64,000 bases of DNA from Bacteroides luhongzhouii (GTDB lineage Bacteria > Bacteroidota > Bacteroidia > Bacteroidales > Bacteroidaceae), in contig NZ_CP059973.1 of the NCBI RefSeq assembly GCF_009193295.2, positions 4,712,001 to 4,776,000 on the forward strand, in the 5' to 3' direction. Positions 44,735 to 54,029 of this stretch are shown one piece after another. The position numbers were made by a program, and so were the translations under genes. The notes under the pieces were generated by a model. The model was not told the DNA's origin. It searched no databases and was given only the letters and a program-made list of their open reading frames with translations. Position 1 is the stretch's first letter. Each line of letters opens with the position of its first letter.

Positions 44735-45127
44735 ATGGAAACACCCCAAACCGGTTATCAGGTTCAATCTTACGACGTTCCCGTCAAACGATATTGCCAA
44801 ACCCTCGATTTACGCGATTCTCCGGAACTGATCGCAGAATATCGAAAAAGACATAGTCAGGCGGAAGCATGGCCAGAAATCCTTGCCGGTATCCGGAAAG
44901 TCGGTATTCTGGAAATGGAAATTTATATCTTGGGAACACGACTGTTTATGATTGTCGAAACTCCCCTTGATTTTGACTGGGACACAGCAATGGAGCACCT
45001 GAATACGCTTCCCCGCCAACAGGAGTGGGAAGAATATATGGCCATCTTCCAGCAAGCCGTTCCCGGAATGAGTTCCGCGGAGAAATGGAAACCGATGGAG
45101 AGAATGTTCCATTTGTATAACACTTAA
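44735..45127 (+). CDS. L-rhamnose/L-fucose mutarotase
   Basis: 130 residues of the RhaM (rhamnose mutarotase) family, interconverting the alpha and beta anomers of a 6-deoxyhexose. Ferredoxin-like fold with QTLDLRDSPELIAEYRKRHS (conserved Tyr and His), ILEMEIYILGTRLFMIVETP and a C-terminal WKPMERMFHLYN. It lies 6 bp after fucK and 19 bp before fucP, so its natural substrate here is most likely L-fucose. Homology is to RhaM, not FucU. Confidence 0.9.
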   Translation: METPQTGYQVQSYDVPVKRYCQTLDLRDSPELIAEYRKRHSQAEAWPEILAGIRKVGILEMEIYILGTRLFMIVETPLDFDWDTAMEHLNTLPRQQEWEEYMAIFQQAVPGMSSAEKWKPMERMFHLYNT

Positions 45128-45146
45128 AAAAATACCAGAAACAACC

Positions 45147-46457
45147 ATGAAACACCCCAAACAGTCCATCCTCTCGAAAGATGGCATCAGTTATCTTATA
45201 CCTTTTGTTCTCATTACCTCATGTTTTGCATTATGGGGATTTGCCAATGATATTACCAACCCGATGGTAAAGGCATTCTCCAAGATTTTCCGAATGAGTG
45301 CCACCGACGGGGCATTGGTACAGGTTGCCTTCTACGGAGGGTACTTTGCAATGGCTTTCCCGGCTGCCATATTCATCCGTAAATACTCCTACAAAGCTGG
45401 TGTTTTGTTAGGACTGGGAATGTATGCTTTCGGAGCATTTTTATTCTTTCCCGCTAAAATGATGGGAGAATATTATCCGTTTTTGATTGCCTATTTCATC
45501 CTGACCTGCGGATTGTCCTTCCTCGAGACAAGTTGTAACCCGTATATTCTTTCTATGGGAACAGAAGAAACAGCTACCCGGCGTTTAAACCTTGCACAGT
45601 CTTTCAATCCGATGGGATCACTTCTCGGAATGTATGTAGCCATGCAATTTATCCAAGCGAAGTTACATCCGATGTGTACTGAAGACCGCGCATTGCTTAG
45701 CGACAACGAATTTCAAGCGATCAAAGAAAGCGATCTTAGCGTCCTGATTGCTCCTTATCTCATTATCGGACTTATCATTGTAGCTATGTTACTCCTGATA
45801 CGATTCGTAAAAATGCCGAAAAATGGAGATCAGAATCATAGAATAGACTTCTTCCCCACACTGAAACGTATCTTTACCCAAATGCGTTATCGTGAAGGGG
45901 TAATTGCACAATTCTTCTACGTAGGTGCGCAAATTATGTGCTGGACTTTCATCATTCAATATGGAACACGCCTGTTCATGTCACAAGGCATGGACGAGAA
46001 AAGTGCGGAAGTATTATCACAGCAATATAATATCGTAGCAATGGTGATATTTTGTATCAGCCGTTTCATTTGTACATTCATTCTGCGCTATCTCAACGCA
46101 GGTAAATTACTAATGATTCTCGCTATCTTCGGAGGTATTTTCACATTAGGTACCATTTTCTTGCAAAACATTTATGGAATGTATTGCTTAGTAGCTGTAT
46201 CAGCCTGTATGTCATTGATGTTTCCCACCATTTATGGTATTGCACTGAAAGGTATGGGAGATGATGCTAAGTTTGGAGCTGCGGGATTGATTATGGCCAT
46301 TCTCGGAGGATCAGTTCTTCCCCCATTACAGGCAAGTATCATCGATATGGAAAAGATAGCCTGGTTACCGGCTGTCAATGTTTCATTCATTCTACCCTTC
46401 ATCTGCTTCCTTGTAATCACCGGTTATGGTTACCGTACAGTGAAAAGAAACTGGTAG
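45147..46457 (+). CDS. fucP: L-fucose:H+ symporter
   Basis: 436 residues of the MFS FucP/GluP family with twelve membrane segments. Family marks are SCFALWGFANDITNPMVKAF (TM1, with the proton-linked Asp), VQVAFYGGYFAMAFPAAIFI (TM2) and LSFLETSCNPYILSMG with the conserved Glu and Asn in TM4. Imports fucose across the inner membrane. Last gene of the operon; followed by an array of 22-bp repeats with terminator potential. Confidence 0.95.
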   Translation: MKHPKQSILSKDGISYLIPFVLITSCFALWGFANDITNPMVKAFSKIFRMSATDGALVQVAFYGGYFAMAFPAAIFIRKYSYKAGVLLGLGMYAFGAFLFFPAKMMGEYYPFLIAYFILTCGLSFLETSCNPYILSMGTEETATRRLNLAQSFNPMGSLLGMYVAMQFIQAKLHPMCTEDRALLSDNEFQAIKESDLSVLIAPYLIIGLIIVAMLLLIRFVKMPKNGDQNHRIDFFPTLKRIFTQMRYREGVIAQFFYVGAQIMCWTFIIQYGTRLFMSQGMDEKSAEVLSQQYNIVAMVIFCISRFICTFILRYLNAGKLLMILAIFGGIFTLGTIFLQNIYGMYCLVAVSACMSLMFPTIYGIALKGMGDDAKFGAAGLIMAILGGSVLPPLQASIIDMEKIAWLPAVNVSFILPFICFLVITGYGYRTVKRNW

Positions 46458-46468
46458 AATACATATCT

Positions 46469-46560
46469 AAAAATAGTGACGCCATCCCAACGTGATACCG
46501 TCACCATCCCACTCATATAGTGACGCCATCCGGCAGGGATAGCGTCACTATTTTTATTTA
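46469..46560. repeat. Array D: four alternately inverted 22-bp units after fucP
   Basis: Units begin at 46473, 46495, 46517 and 46539, exactly 22 bp apart. Each opens with ATA: ATAGTGACGCCATCCC, ATACCGTCACCATCCC, ATAGTGACGCCATCCG and ATAGCGTCACTATTTT. Units 1 and 3 read in one direction, 2 and 4 in the other (TGACG against CGTCA). The outer arms 46469-46488 and 46536-46555 pair with one mismatch and end in T, so the array may also terminate the fuc transcript. Confidence 0.8.
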
Positions 46561-46611
46561 CCTTTTTTCATAAACAATTTGCTTTTTCTTCGTATCTTAA
46601 ATTTATTTGCC

Positions 46612-46619
46612 TACATTTG
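46612..46619 (+). promoter_or_regulatory. -7 box (TACATTTG) of the PUL sigma gene
   Basis: TACATTTG, 29 bp before the ECF sigma start, with TTCG (46589-46592) as a weak -33 element at a 19-bp spacer. Confidence 0.5.
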
Positions 46620-46648
46620 CTTTGGATTCCCAATAATTTATAAATTCA

Positions 46649-47203
46649 ATGCCCACAAAACAAGACAACATATTACTAGCAAAACAATTCGGAATAATAT
46701 TCGCTGAGTATTATTCAGTAGTAAAATATTTCGCCTTTATGTTGCTTAAATCCGAAGAAGATGCAGAAGATATTGCCCAAGATGTTTTCACAAAATTATG
46801 GACTCAACCCGAGATATGGACAAAAGTTCCCAATTTGAAACCTTATGTCTATACTCTTGCCAAAAGCACTACTCTCAATTTTATCAAACATAAAAAAATA
46901 GAATTAGCTTATCAGGAAAAAGTAATAGAGAAAAGCCTAGTAGAAGAACTTTCCCAAACAGAAGATCCTCTTAATGACATATACTACAAAGAAATTCAAC
47001 TAATCATCAAACTAACCCTCAGTCGTCTTCCCGAACAACGCAGAAAGATTTTTGAGATGAGTAGATTCGAAAATATGAGCAATAATGAAATTGCCGAGAA
47101 ACTAAACATTTCAGTCCGGACAGTAGAACACCATATCTATTTAACCCTGCTTGAAATGAAAAAAATATCTTTTTTGCTTTTTTTTGCACTTTTCCTTAAG
47201 TAG
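46649..47203 (+). CDS. PUL-associated ECF sigma factor
   Basis: 184 residues. Sigma region 2 at about 20-90 (EEDAEDIAQDVFTKLWTQPE, LKPYVYTLAKSTTLNFIKHK) and region 4 at about 120-175 (LSRLPEQRRKIFEMSRFENM, NNEIAEKLNISVRTVEHHIY). It is followed 53 bp later by a FecR-type anti-sigma and then SusC with an STN domain, the arrangement in which glycan binding at the outer membrane activates transcription of the locus, as described for mucin-glycan PULs of B. thetaiotaomicron. Confidence 0.92.
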   Translation: MPTKQDNILLAKQFGIIFAEYYSVVKYFAFMLLKSEEDAEDIAQDVFTKLWTQPEIWTKVPNLKPYVYTLAKSTTLNFIKHKKIELAYQEKVIEKSLVEELSQTEDPLNDIYYKEIQLIIKLTLSRLPEQRRKIFEMSRFENMSNNEIAEKLNISVRTVEHHIYLTLLEMKKISFLLFFALFLK

Positions 47204-47256
47204 TCCGCCTTAGTTAATTGAGATATTAATGTAACAGCTCTAATTATTATCTCAAA

Positions 47257-48243
47257 ATGAAGAACTATTTTCAAAAAATACTAGCTTTATTTACCGGGAA
47301 TGACTATCCGGAAGTTACCCGACAGGAGTTCTACCAATGGTTGGTAGATGAAGAACATGTTTCCGAGAAAGACGAAGCATTGCAATATCTGTGGGAAGAA
47401 GGATACAAGCAAGGGAAAGCTCCCAATATATATCAATCATATGAACAATTAAGAAAGAATGCGGGTATTCCTTCCGTACGGGAAGAACGGAGAATCCGTC
47501 CGATCCATATCTGGCAGGCAGCCGCTGCCGTACTCTTTATAGTAGCTGCTTCTTCCGTCTATCTTTCTACCATAGGAAAAGAGGCGGAGCCTAATTTATT
47601 GCAGCAATACATCCCGACAGCGGAAGTACAGACTCTCACCTTGTCCGACGGAACCAAAGTACAACTGAACTCACAAAGCACCCTTTTATATCCGCAGGAA
47701 TTCACAGGCAAAAACCGCAGCGTATTTCTGATCGGTGAAGCCAATTTCAAAGTGAAACCGGACAAGAAGCATCCGTTTATCGTCAAGTCGAACGATTTTC
47801 AGGTAACAGCACTCGGAACGGAATTTAACGTAGCTGCATACCCCGAGAATCCGATCATAGCGGCAACCTTGATTTCAGGAAGTGTGCTCGTTGAATATAA
47901 TGATTTGAATTCTCAAATGATTCTGAAACCAAACGAGCAATTGGCCTATCATAAACACACCCGACAATACCATCTGAGCACTCCCGATATGAATGACGTC
48001 ACAGCCTGGCAACGTGGAGAATTGGTATTCAGGGAGATGAGTGTAAAAGAGATTATAACTATATTAGAACGTAAATATCCATATACTTTTGAGTATCGCC
48101 TGAAGAATCTGAAAGAAGATAAATACAGTTTCCGCTTTAAAGATAAAGCAACATTATCAGAAGTGATGGATGTGATAGTTAATGTAGTAGGTCAAATGGA
48201 TTATAAAATAAAAGAAGGTCACTGTTACCTGATTCCCAAATAA
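47257..48243 (+). CDS. FecR-type transmembrane anti-sigma factor
   Basis: 328 residues. Cytoplasmic N-terminal part about 1-85 (EVTRQEFYQWLVDEEHVSEK), one membrane helix about 90-108 (AAAAVLFIVAASSVYLSTIG), then the periplasmic FecR domain (VQTLTLSDGTKVQLNSQSTL, FIVKSNDFQVTALGTEFNVA). A C-terminal STN-like/DUF4974 segment follows (VKEIITILERKYPYTFEYRL). It holds the sigma factor until signalled by the SusC-type transporter's N-terminal domain. Confidence 0.92.
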   Translation: MKNYFQKILALFTGNDYPEVTRQEFYQWLVDEEHVSEKDEALQYLWEEGYKQGKAPNIYQSYEQLRKNAGIPSVREERRIRPIHIWQAAAAVLFIVAASSVYLSTIGKEAEPNLLQQYIPTAEVQTLTLSDGTKVQLNSQSTLLYPQEFTGKNRSVFLIGEANFKVKPDKKHPFIVKSNDFQVTALGTEFNVAAYPENPIIAATLISGSVLVEYNDLNSQMILKPNEQLAYHKHTRQYHLSTPDMNDVTAWQRGELVFREMSVKEIITILERKYPYTFEYRLKNLKEDKYSFRFKDKATLSEVMDVIVNVVGQMDYKIKEGHCYLIPK

Positions 48244-48511
48244 CAATAAAGCAGGTATCAAAAATACAGTAAAAAATAGCCAACAACAGTACGAATCCTT
48301 TTTAACCTTTTACAAACATGCAAAAAAGTATCCGGAACAGAGCCCGAACTCTATCCCGGATATGAAATCAAAATTCTCAATATTAGAGTTTTACTCTTAA
48401 ATTACCGTGAAATAAATTAGTTAATAACCTAATACTAAGAAAATGCTATAAATTTATGAATTTATAGTAAACCAGACAGCAAAGGGAAGAAGTTTTTTAC
48501 TTTTTTTCTGT
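48244..48511 (+). other. Leader region between FecR and SusC genes
   Basis: 268 bp without a convincing gene. A weak hairpin TATCCGG (48329-48335) with CCGGATA (48356-48362) encloses AGAG/CTCT. An ATG at 48456 begins a frame that stops after three codons, but a single added base just after it would join it to the signal-peptide frame of SusC (see the SusC entry). Confidence 0.45.
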
Positions 48512-51397
48512 TTGTTATTAATGCAAACACCTACCTTTGCACAAAACAGTGCCAAAATTACGATTCAAAAGAAAAACATATCTGTTATTGAGGCACTTAA
48601 AGAAGTAGAAAAACAATCCGATTTCTCTGTCGGCTTCAACGATTCCCAATTAAAAAACAAGCCTGTTTTAAATCTTGACCTAAGAGCTGCAACAATAGAA
48701 AACGCCCTTGCACAAATACTCAAAGGCAGCGGTTTCACCTATCAGTTCAAAGGAAAATACATTATGATTATTCCGAACAACAAGCCTAAAGAAACTCCTG
48801 CCAAGAAAGTGACAGGAAAGGCAATTGACGAAAGCAATGAACCTTTGATCGGAGTTAACATCAAGGTAGAAGGAAGTTCTGAAGGAGCTATTACCGATAT
48901 AGACGGTAATTTCACTATTGTAGCTCCTCAAGGCAGTACGTTAAGTTTTACTTATGTGGGATACACACCCCAAACTATAAGAATGACAGAAAGGAACACC
49001 TATGAAGTAAAATTGCAAAATGACACCAAGCAATTGAATGAAGTAGTAGTAACCGCCCTCGGCATCAAACGTGAACAAAAGGCATTAAGTTATAATGTAC
49101 AGCAAGTAAAATCGGACGAACTGACTCAAATTAAGGACGCTAACTTCGTTAATAGTCTGAATGGTAAAGTAGCGGGGGTCACGATTAATTCAAGTTCATC
49201 TGGTGTGGGTGGTGCCAGTAAAGTAGTGATGCGTGGTACGAAGTCCATTGAGCAGAGCAGTAATGCGCTGTATGTTATCGACGGCATACCGATGTTCAAT
49301 TTTGGCGGTGGAGGTTCTACTGAATTCGGTTCTAAAGGCGCTACGGAAAGTATTGCCGACATCAATCCTGAAGACATCGAAAGCATTTCCGTACTGACGG
49401 GTGCGGCAGCGGCTGCCCTCTATGGTAGCAACGCGGCTAATGGAGCTATTGTTGTCACTACCAAAAAGGGAAAAGTAGGAAAACTGCAAGCAAGCGTATC
49501 TACAGGTATCGACTGGATGAATCCATTCGTAATGCCCAAATTCCAAAATCGCTACGGAACAGGAAGCTATGGCAAAGCAAACGGTTCTACAATTCTCAGT
49601 TGGGGACCGAAACTGAACGGTGCGAGCCGTACAGGGTACGAACCCAATGATTTTTTCGAGACAGGGGCAGTGTACTCCAACTCCATCAGCTTATCTGCCG
49701 GACTGACATACGACGTACTCGACTGGCTAAGTTTATCCGGGCGCATCCGCATAGATAATTCAAACAACACTTACGAACAAAAGCTCTATGCCGGTACTAT
49801 CTCCACACTGACTGAGGGTAGCACACAAGGACATTACACTATTGAAAAAGCCGAAACGACGCAAACATACGCAGACTTTCTGGCAAATGTCAACAAACGC
49901 ATCGGTGATTTCACACTTGTAGTTAATCTCGGTACCAGTTTAAGCCGCAACACCAGTTATACATTAGGTTACGGCGGACCTATTCAAGACAATGGAATTC
50001 CTAATTTATTCAATGTTTACGACCTCGACAATGTGAAGAAGCGCGCCACTCAGGTAGCTTGGGAAGAAATGACGCAATCCATTTTCGCCAACGTGGAAGT
50101 AGGTTGGAAAAGTATGCTCTACCTCACCTTGACGGGACGTAATGACTGGGCTTCGCAAATACATGGCACCACAGATCCTTCCTTCTTTTATCCATCGGTA
50201 GGTCTGTCGGCAGTGATTACGGAAATGGTGAAATTGCCCCAATGGGTAGATTACCTGAAAGTGCGCGGTTCATACAGTTCTGTGGGTTCTCCCTACCCCC
50301 GCTACCTGACTATACCGACTTTCCCATACGATGCTACCTTGCAACAGTGGAAAGAGAAATCCCTCTACCCTATCGGCACGCTCTATCCTGAACGCACCAA
50401 CTCTTGGGAAGTGGGCATAGACGCAACGCTGTTCCGCGACTTCAAAGTAAGCGCTTCCTTCTATTACGCCAACACTCATAACCAGACGTTCGACCCGCAA
50501 ATTTCAGTCTCCTCCGGTTACGACAAGTTGTATGTACAGACAGGCTCCGTACGTAACGTGGGCGTGGAAGGTATGTTAGGCTATGGGCATACCTGGAGTG
50601 ATTTCAGATGGGACAGCAGCTTTACTTTCTCATCGAACAGAAACACGCTCACCGAACTGATAAAAAACTATGTGCATCCCGAAACCGGAGAAATCATCAA
50701 CAAAGACCGACTTCCATTGAAACCGTCTGACGGACGTGGATTGGCACAAGCAGAGTTCATCTTGAAAGAAGGTGGTTCACTGGGCGACCTTTACACGCGC
50801 TCCGATGTGGTACGAGATGGCAAGGGAAGAGTGCAGATAGACGCCACCGGCAATATCGCTAAAGTGGGCAATCTGAACGACATCAAGCTAGGAAGCATAT
50901 TCCCGAAAGCCAACCTGGCATGGAATAACTCCTTTTCCTACAAAGGCATCAACGTAGGATTCCTGATTTCTGCCCGACTTGGAGGTATTGTATATTCAGC
51001 TACACAGGCAGCTATGGACGAACATGGAGTTTCCGAAAGAACTGCCGCTGCCCGCGATGCAGGAGGAGTTCTCGTCAACGGACGCACCATGGTCGACGCA
51101 CAGAAGTGGTTTGAGATCATCGCCGGTTCTAGCGGACTGCCCCAATACTATACGTATAGCGCGACGAATGTCCGCCTTCAGGAAGCACGTATCGGTTACA
51201 CCATCCCCCGCCGCTGGCTGGGTAATGTATGCGACATCAATGTGGCACTTGTAGGCCGCAATCTATGGATGATCTACAATAAAGCGCCATTCGATCCCGA
51301 AAGCGTGGCCACCACCGGCAACTTCTATCAGGGTATCGACTACTTCATGATGCCCAGCAGCCGTAATATTGGGTTCAACATTAAGCTTAATTTCTAA
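48512..51397 (+). CDS. SusC-type TonB-dependent glycan transporter with STN domain
   Basis: About 961 residues from TTG 48512. STN signalling domain about 15-90 (KNISVIEALKEVEKQSDFSV), CarboxypepD_reg domain about 98-175 (GKAIDESNEPLIGVNIKVEG), plug (TALGIKREQKALSYNVQQVK, LYVIDGIPMFNFGGGGS, VLTGAAAAALYGSNAANGAI) and barrel to NIGFNIKLNF. Imports oligosaccharide and, through STN, signals to FecR. The start is odd: the frame upstream reads VNQTAKGRSFLLFFCLLLM, a good signal peptide, back to a stop at 48449, with no ATG in frame. The nearest ATG (48456) is one base out of register, so either a frameshift has cut the start or a non-standard start is used. Confidence 0.9.
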   Translation: MLLMQTPTFAQNSAKITIQKKNISVIEALKEVEKQSDFSVGFNDSQLKNKPVLNLDLRAATIENALAQILKGSGFTYQFKGKYIMIIPNNKPKETPAKKVTGKAIDESNEPLIGVNIKVEGSSEGAITDIDGNFTIVAPQGSTLSFTYVGYTPQTIRMTERNTYEVKLQNDTKQLNEVVVTALGIKREQKALSYNVQQVKSDELTQIKDANFVNSLNGKVAGVTINSSSSGVGGASKVVMRGTKSIEQSSNALYVIDGIPMFNFGGGGSTEFGSKGATESIADINPEDIESISVLTGAAAAALYGSNAANGAIVVTTKKGKVGKLQASVSTGIDWMNPFVMPKFQNRYGTGSYGKANGSTILSWGPKLNGASRTGYEPNDFFETGAVYSNSISLSAGLTYDVLDWLSLSGRIRIDNSNNTYEQKLYAGTISTLTEGSTQGHYTIEKAETTQTYADFLANVNKRIGDFTLVVNLGTSLSRNTSYTLGYGGPIQDNGIPNLFNVYDLDNVKKRATQVAWEEMTQSIFANVEVGWKSMLYLTLTGRNDWASQIHGTTDPSFFYPSVGLSAVITEMVKLPQWVDYLKVRGSYSSVGSPYPRYLTIPTFPYDATLQQWKEKSLYPIGTLYPERTNSWEVGIDATLFRDFKVSASFYYANTHNQTFDPQISVSSGYDKLYVQTGSVRNVGVEGMLGYGHTWSDFRWDSSFTFSSNRNTLTELIKNYVHPETGEIINKDRLPLKPSDGRGLAQAEFILKEGGSLGDLYTRSDVVRDGKGRVQIDATGNIAKVGNLNDIKLGSIFPKANLAWNNSFSYKGINVGFLISARLGGIVYSATQAAMDEHGVSERTAAARDAGGVLVNGRTMVDAQKWFEIIAGSSGLPQYYTYSATNVRLQEARIGYTIPRRWLGNVCDINVALVGRNLWMIYNKAPFDPESVATTGNFYQGIDYFMMPSSRNIGFNIKLNF

Positions 51398-51401
51398 AAC
51401 G

Positions 51402-53006
51402 ATGAATAGCATGAAATACATAAAACAGTTCAATCTGATAGTGATATCATTCGCCACGCTGCTTATCTCAGGTAGTTGCATGGACTATGATATCAATCGA
51501 AACCCTTTTGAGACCAATCAGGAAGAGATGGGACGGGACAATTACAATGTAGGTTCCAAACTCAAGACTCTTCAAGGACAAGTCATTCCCACTGAGGAAC
51601 ATTTGTATCAATTTATGGAAGCTATGTGTGGTGGTTCCTATGGTGGATATTTCAGCGAAACAAAACCCGACTGGACCGAAAAATTTTCAACATACAATCC
51701 CAAGTCGGATTGGCTGCAAGGTGCCTTTTCTACCGTCTTCACAAATACATATCCCAGCTACCGCACGCTCATGAAACTGAGTGATGTTGCCGTCCCGCAA
51801 GCCATCGCCAAAGTACTCCGTGTGGCTATCATGCAACGTACTACCGACATGTTCGGTCCCATCCCTTACAGCAAGATAGTGGTAGAGGGAGAAGCAGCAG
51901 CATTGAGCGCTCCTTACGACTCGCAAAGGGATGTCTACACACAGATGTTCAAGGAATTGGAAGAGGCCGATAAGACATTTGTGGAGAATAGCGCACTTGA
52001 CCCCGCCGGTCTAAAAAAACTTGACGACGTATATTACGGAAGCGTGGAAAAATGGCGCAAATACCTTCATTCGCTGCAACTACGCATGGCTATACGTCTT
52101 TCCTACGTGCCGGAGATGAAAGACGAAGCCCGTCGGATTGCCGAAGCGGCAGTAGCGGCCGGCGTAATCACGGACAATGCCGACAACGCCCTATTCCACG
52201 TGGCCGATAACCGCTCCGCCCTCTGTTTCAACGGTTGGAATGACTACCGGGTGGGTGCCGACATCCTATGCTACATGAATGGTTATCAGGATCCTCGCCG
52301 CGAGAAATACTTCACCTTGGGAAAAGGCAAAGACAAAGACAACAAGCCCATAGAAGATTACTACGGTATGCGAATTGGTACCCAGCCCACAGGCGTGACT
52401 AAGGACGAAATCATCATTGCCTACTCCAACCGCCACATGAGCAACACTGATCCTTACATCTGGATGACGGCTACTGAAGTGGCATTTCTCCGTTCCGAAG
52501 GCGCACTGAGAGGATGGGTAATGGGCGGAAAACCCAAAGATTTATATGAGCAAGGCATCGCCCTCTCATTCACGCAACACGGAGTGTCGGGAGCCGAGGC
52601 CTACGCTTCCGACGCCAAATCTGTCCCCACAGCCTATGTCGACCCGCTAGGCCTATTCAACACCAGTGCACCGTCCACCATTACCATTGCATGGAATACA
52701 GACACACAGGCCGATCATTTCGAAGAGAACTTAGAGCGCATCATCACACAGAAGTGGATTGCCATCTTCCCGCTGGGCATCGAGGCATGGAGCGAACACC
52801 GCCGCACGGGTTATCCCAAAATGCTGCCTATTGTTCAGAACAAGAGCGAATTTACCGAACTGACTGACATCGGAATACGCCGTCTACAATATCCTGCCAG
52901 CGAATACAGCCTCAACGGAGGACACGTGGAAGAAGCCGTGCAGATGCTGGGAGGAGACAAAATAAACATTCGTCTCTGGTGGGATTGCAAGCCGAATAAT
53001 CAATAA
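51402..53006 (+). CDS. SusD/RagB-family glycan-binding lipoprotein
   Basis: 534 residues from ATG 51402, five bases after the SusC stop. Signal NLIVISFATLLISGSCMDYD with lipobox Cys. TPR-rich SusD fold: FSTVFTNTYPSYRTLMKLSD, LRVAIMQRTTDMFGPIPYSK, YDSQRDVYTQMFKELEEADK, and late WMTATEVAFLRSEGALRGW and IITQKWIAIFPLGIEAWSEH. It closes over the SusC barrel and captures the glycan at the cell surface. The subfamily looks like the SusD-like/RagB nutrient-binding lipoproteins found in glycoprotein-type PULs. Confidence 0.93.
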   Translation: MNSMKYIKQFNLIVISFATLLISGSCMDYDINRNPFETNQEEMGRDNYNVGSKLKTLQGQVIPTEEHLYQFMEAMCGGSYGGYFSETKPDWTEKFSTYNPKSDWLQGAFSTVFTNTYPSYRTLMKLSDVAVPQAIAKVLRVAIMQRTTDMFGPIPYSKIVVEGEAAALSAPYDSQRDVYTQMFKELEEADKTFVENSALDPAGLKKLDDVYYGSVEKWRKYLHSLQLRMAIRLSYVPEMKDEARRIAEAAVAAGVITDNADNALFHVADNRSALCFNGWNDYRVGADILCYMNGYQDPRREKYFTLGKGKDKDNKPIEDYYGMRIGTQPTGVTKDEIIIAYSNRHMSNTDPYIWMTATEVAFLRSEGALRGWVMGGKPKDLYEQGIALSFTQHGVSGAEAYASDAKSVPTAYVDPLGLFNTSAPSTITIAWNTDTQADHFEENLERIITQKWIAIFPLGIEAWSEHRRTGYPKMLPIVQNKSEFTELTDIGIRRLQYPASEYSLNGGHVEEAVQMLGGDKINIRLWWDCKPNNQ

Positions 53007-53033
53007 AAGTAAAACCTTGAAAAACAAAAAGAT

Positions 53034-53990
53034 ATGAAACACCGATATTTAAAATCCAATTTGATAGCCTGTCTCCTGACAGCCGCAATAGCCGGAGGAT
53101 CCCTGTTGGCGTCTTGTGAAGACTGGACAGATCCGGAAGAGGTGGATTACGCGATTAAAGACCCAAGCGAACAGAATCCCGAACTTTGGGCACGCTACAT
53201 AGAATCGCTGCGCGTCTACAAGCTCGAACGTCCGCACTACATTACCTACGCCAGTTTCAACAACGGCGTTGAACCTTCAAAGAATGAAGGCAACTACCTT
53301 CGCTCTCTGCCCGATTCGTTGGACTTTGTCACATTGGCAAATTCCGAGAATATCACCGCCGCCGACTGTGGGGACATCCCCGGACTACAAGAAAAAAGCA
53401 TCCGCGTACTCTATCACGTAGATTACGCCAAGAAGATGGCGGAACTCCCTGACGACGCTGCTTTGGGTGCATGGTTGGACAAAGCAATAGTCACCGCCAC
53501 AGAACTGAGCATGGATGGTTTCGCCTTCAGCGGATTACCCCTCTACGGTGGCACGGATGCCGAACAGGCAGCACGCAAGGCGTCTGCACGACTGATTGTT
53601 TCCAAATTATCCGCCACCGGTAAAGCGCTCGTATTTGAAGGAGACCCCACCTTTGTGGATGACTCCGACATGGAAAAACTGGATTACATAGTGCTCAATA
53701 CCATTGACATAGAGAGAGCCGTGGCATTGAAACTGCTTGTAGCAAATACGCTGGAAATGCATGTAACGCTATCGAAAGCGCAACTGATACTCGCCACCAA
53801 GATGAACGGTAAGTTAGCAGACGAAAACGGAAAATGGTATAACGCCGTACTCGAAATGCCTAATCGTGTAGTTGGTCTGGGACCTTTGGGGGGAATGGCG
53901 ATATACTCCATAGGAGAAGATTACTATCAACCTGAGAAGAATTACAATACTTGCCGAACGGCTATACAGACGATGAATCCGTCTATGTAA
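53034..53990 (+). CDS. GH18-fold surface lipoprotein lacking catalytic residues
   Basis: 318 residues. Lipoprotein signal ending GGSLLASCEDW. The remainder resembles the BT1044-like GH18 barrel: YITYASFNNGVEPSKNEGNY, then RSLPDSLDFVTLANSENITA, IRVLYHVDYAKKMAEL and LDYIVLNTIDIERA. At the place of the GH18 DxxDxDxE motif it has D161-G-F-A-F-S-G-L, so only the first Asp remains and the acid/base Glu is gone. It is most likely a non-catalytic glycan-binding protein of the outer membrane. It lies 27 bp after SusD. Confidence 0.8.
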   Translation: MKHRYLKSNLIACLLTAAIAGGSLLASCEDWTDPEEVDYAIKDPSEQNPELWARYIESLRVYKLERPHYITYASFNNGVEPSKNEGNYLRSLPDSLDFVTLANSENITAADCGDIPGLQEKSIRVLYHVDYAKKMAELPDDAALGAWLDKAIVTATELSMDGFAFSGLPLYGGTDAEQAARKASARLIVSKLSATGKALVFEGDPTFVDDSDMEKLDYIVLNTIDIERAVALKLLVANTLEMHVTLSKAQLILATKMNGKLADENGKWYNAVLEMPNRVVGLGPLGGMAIYSIGEDYYQPEKNYNTCRTAIQTMNPSM

Positions 53991-54029
53991 GACGTAAGTA
54001 AAATGTATAAATACTATAAAATCAATCTT

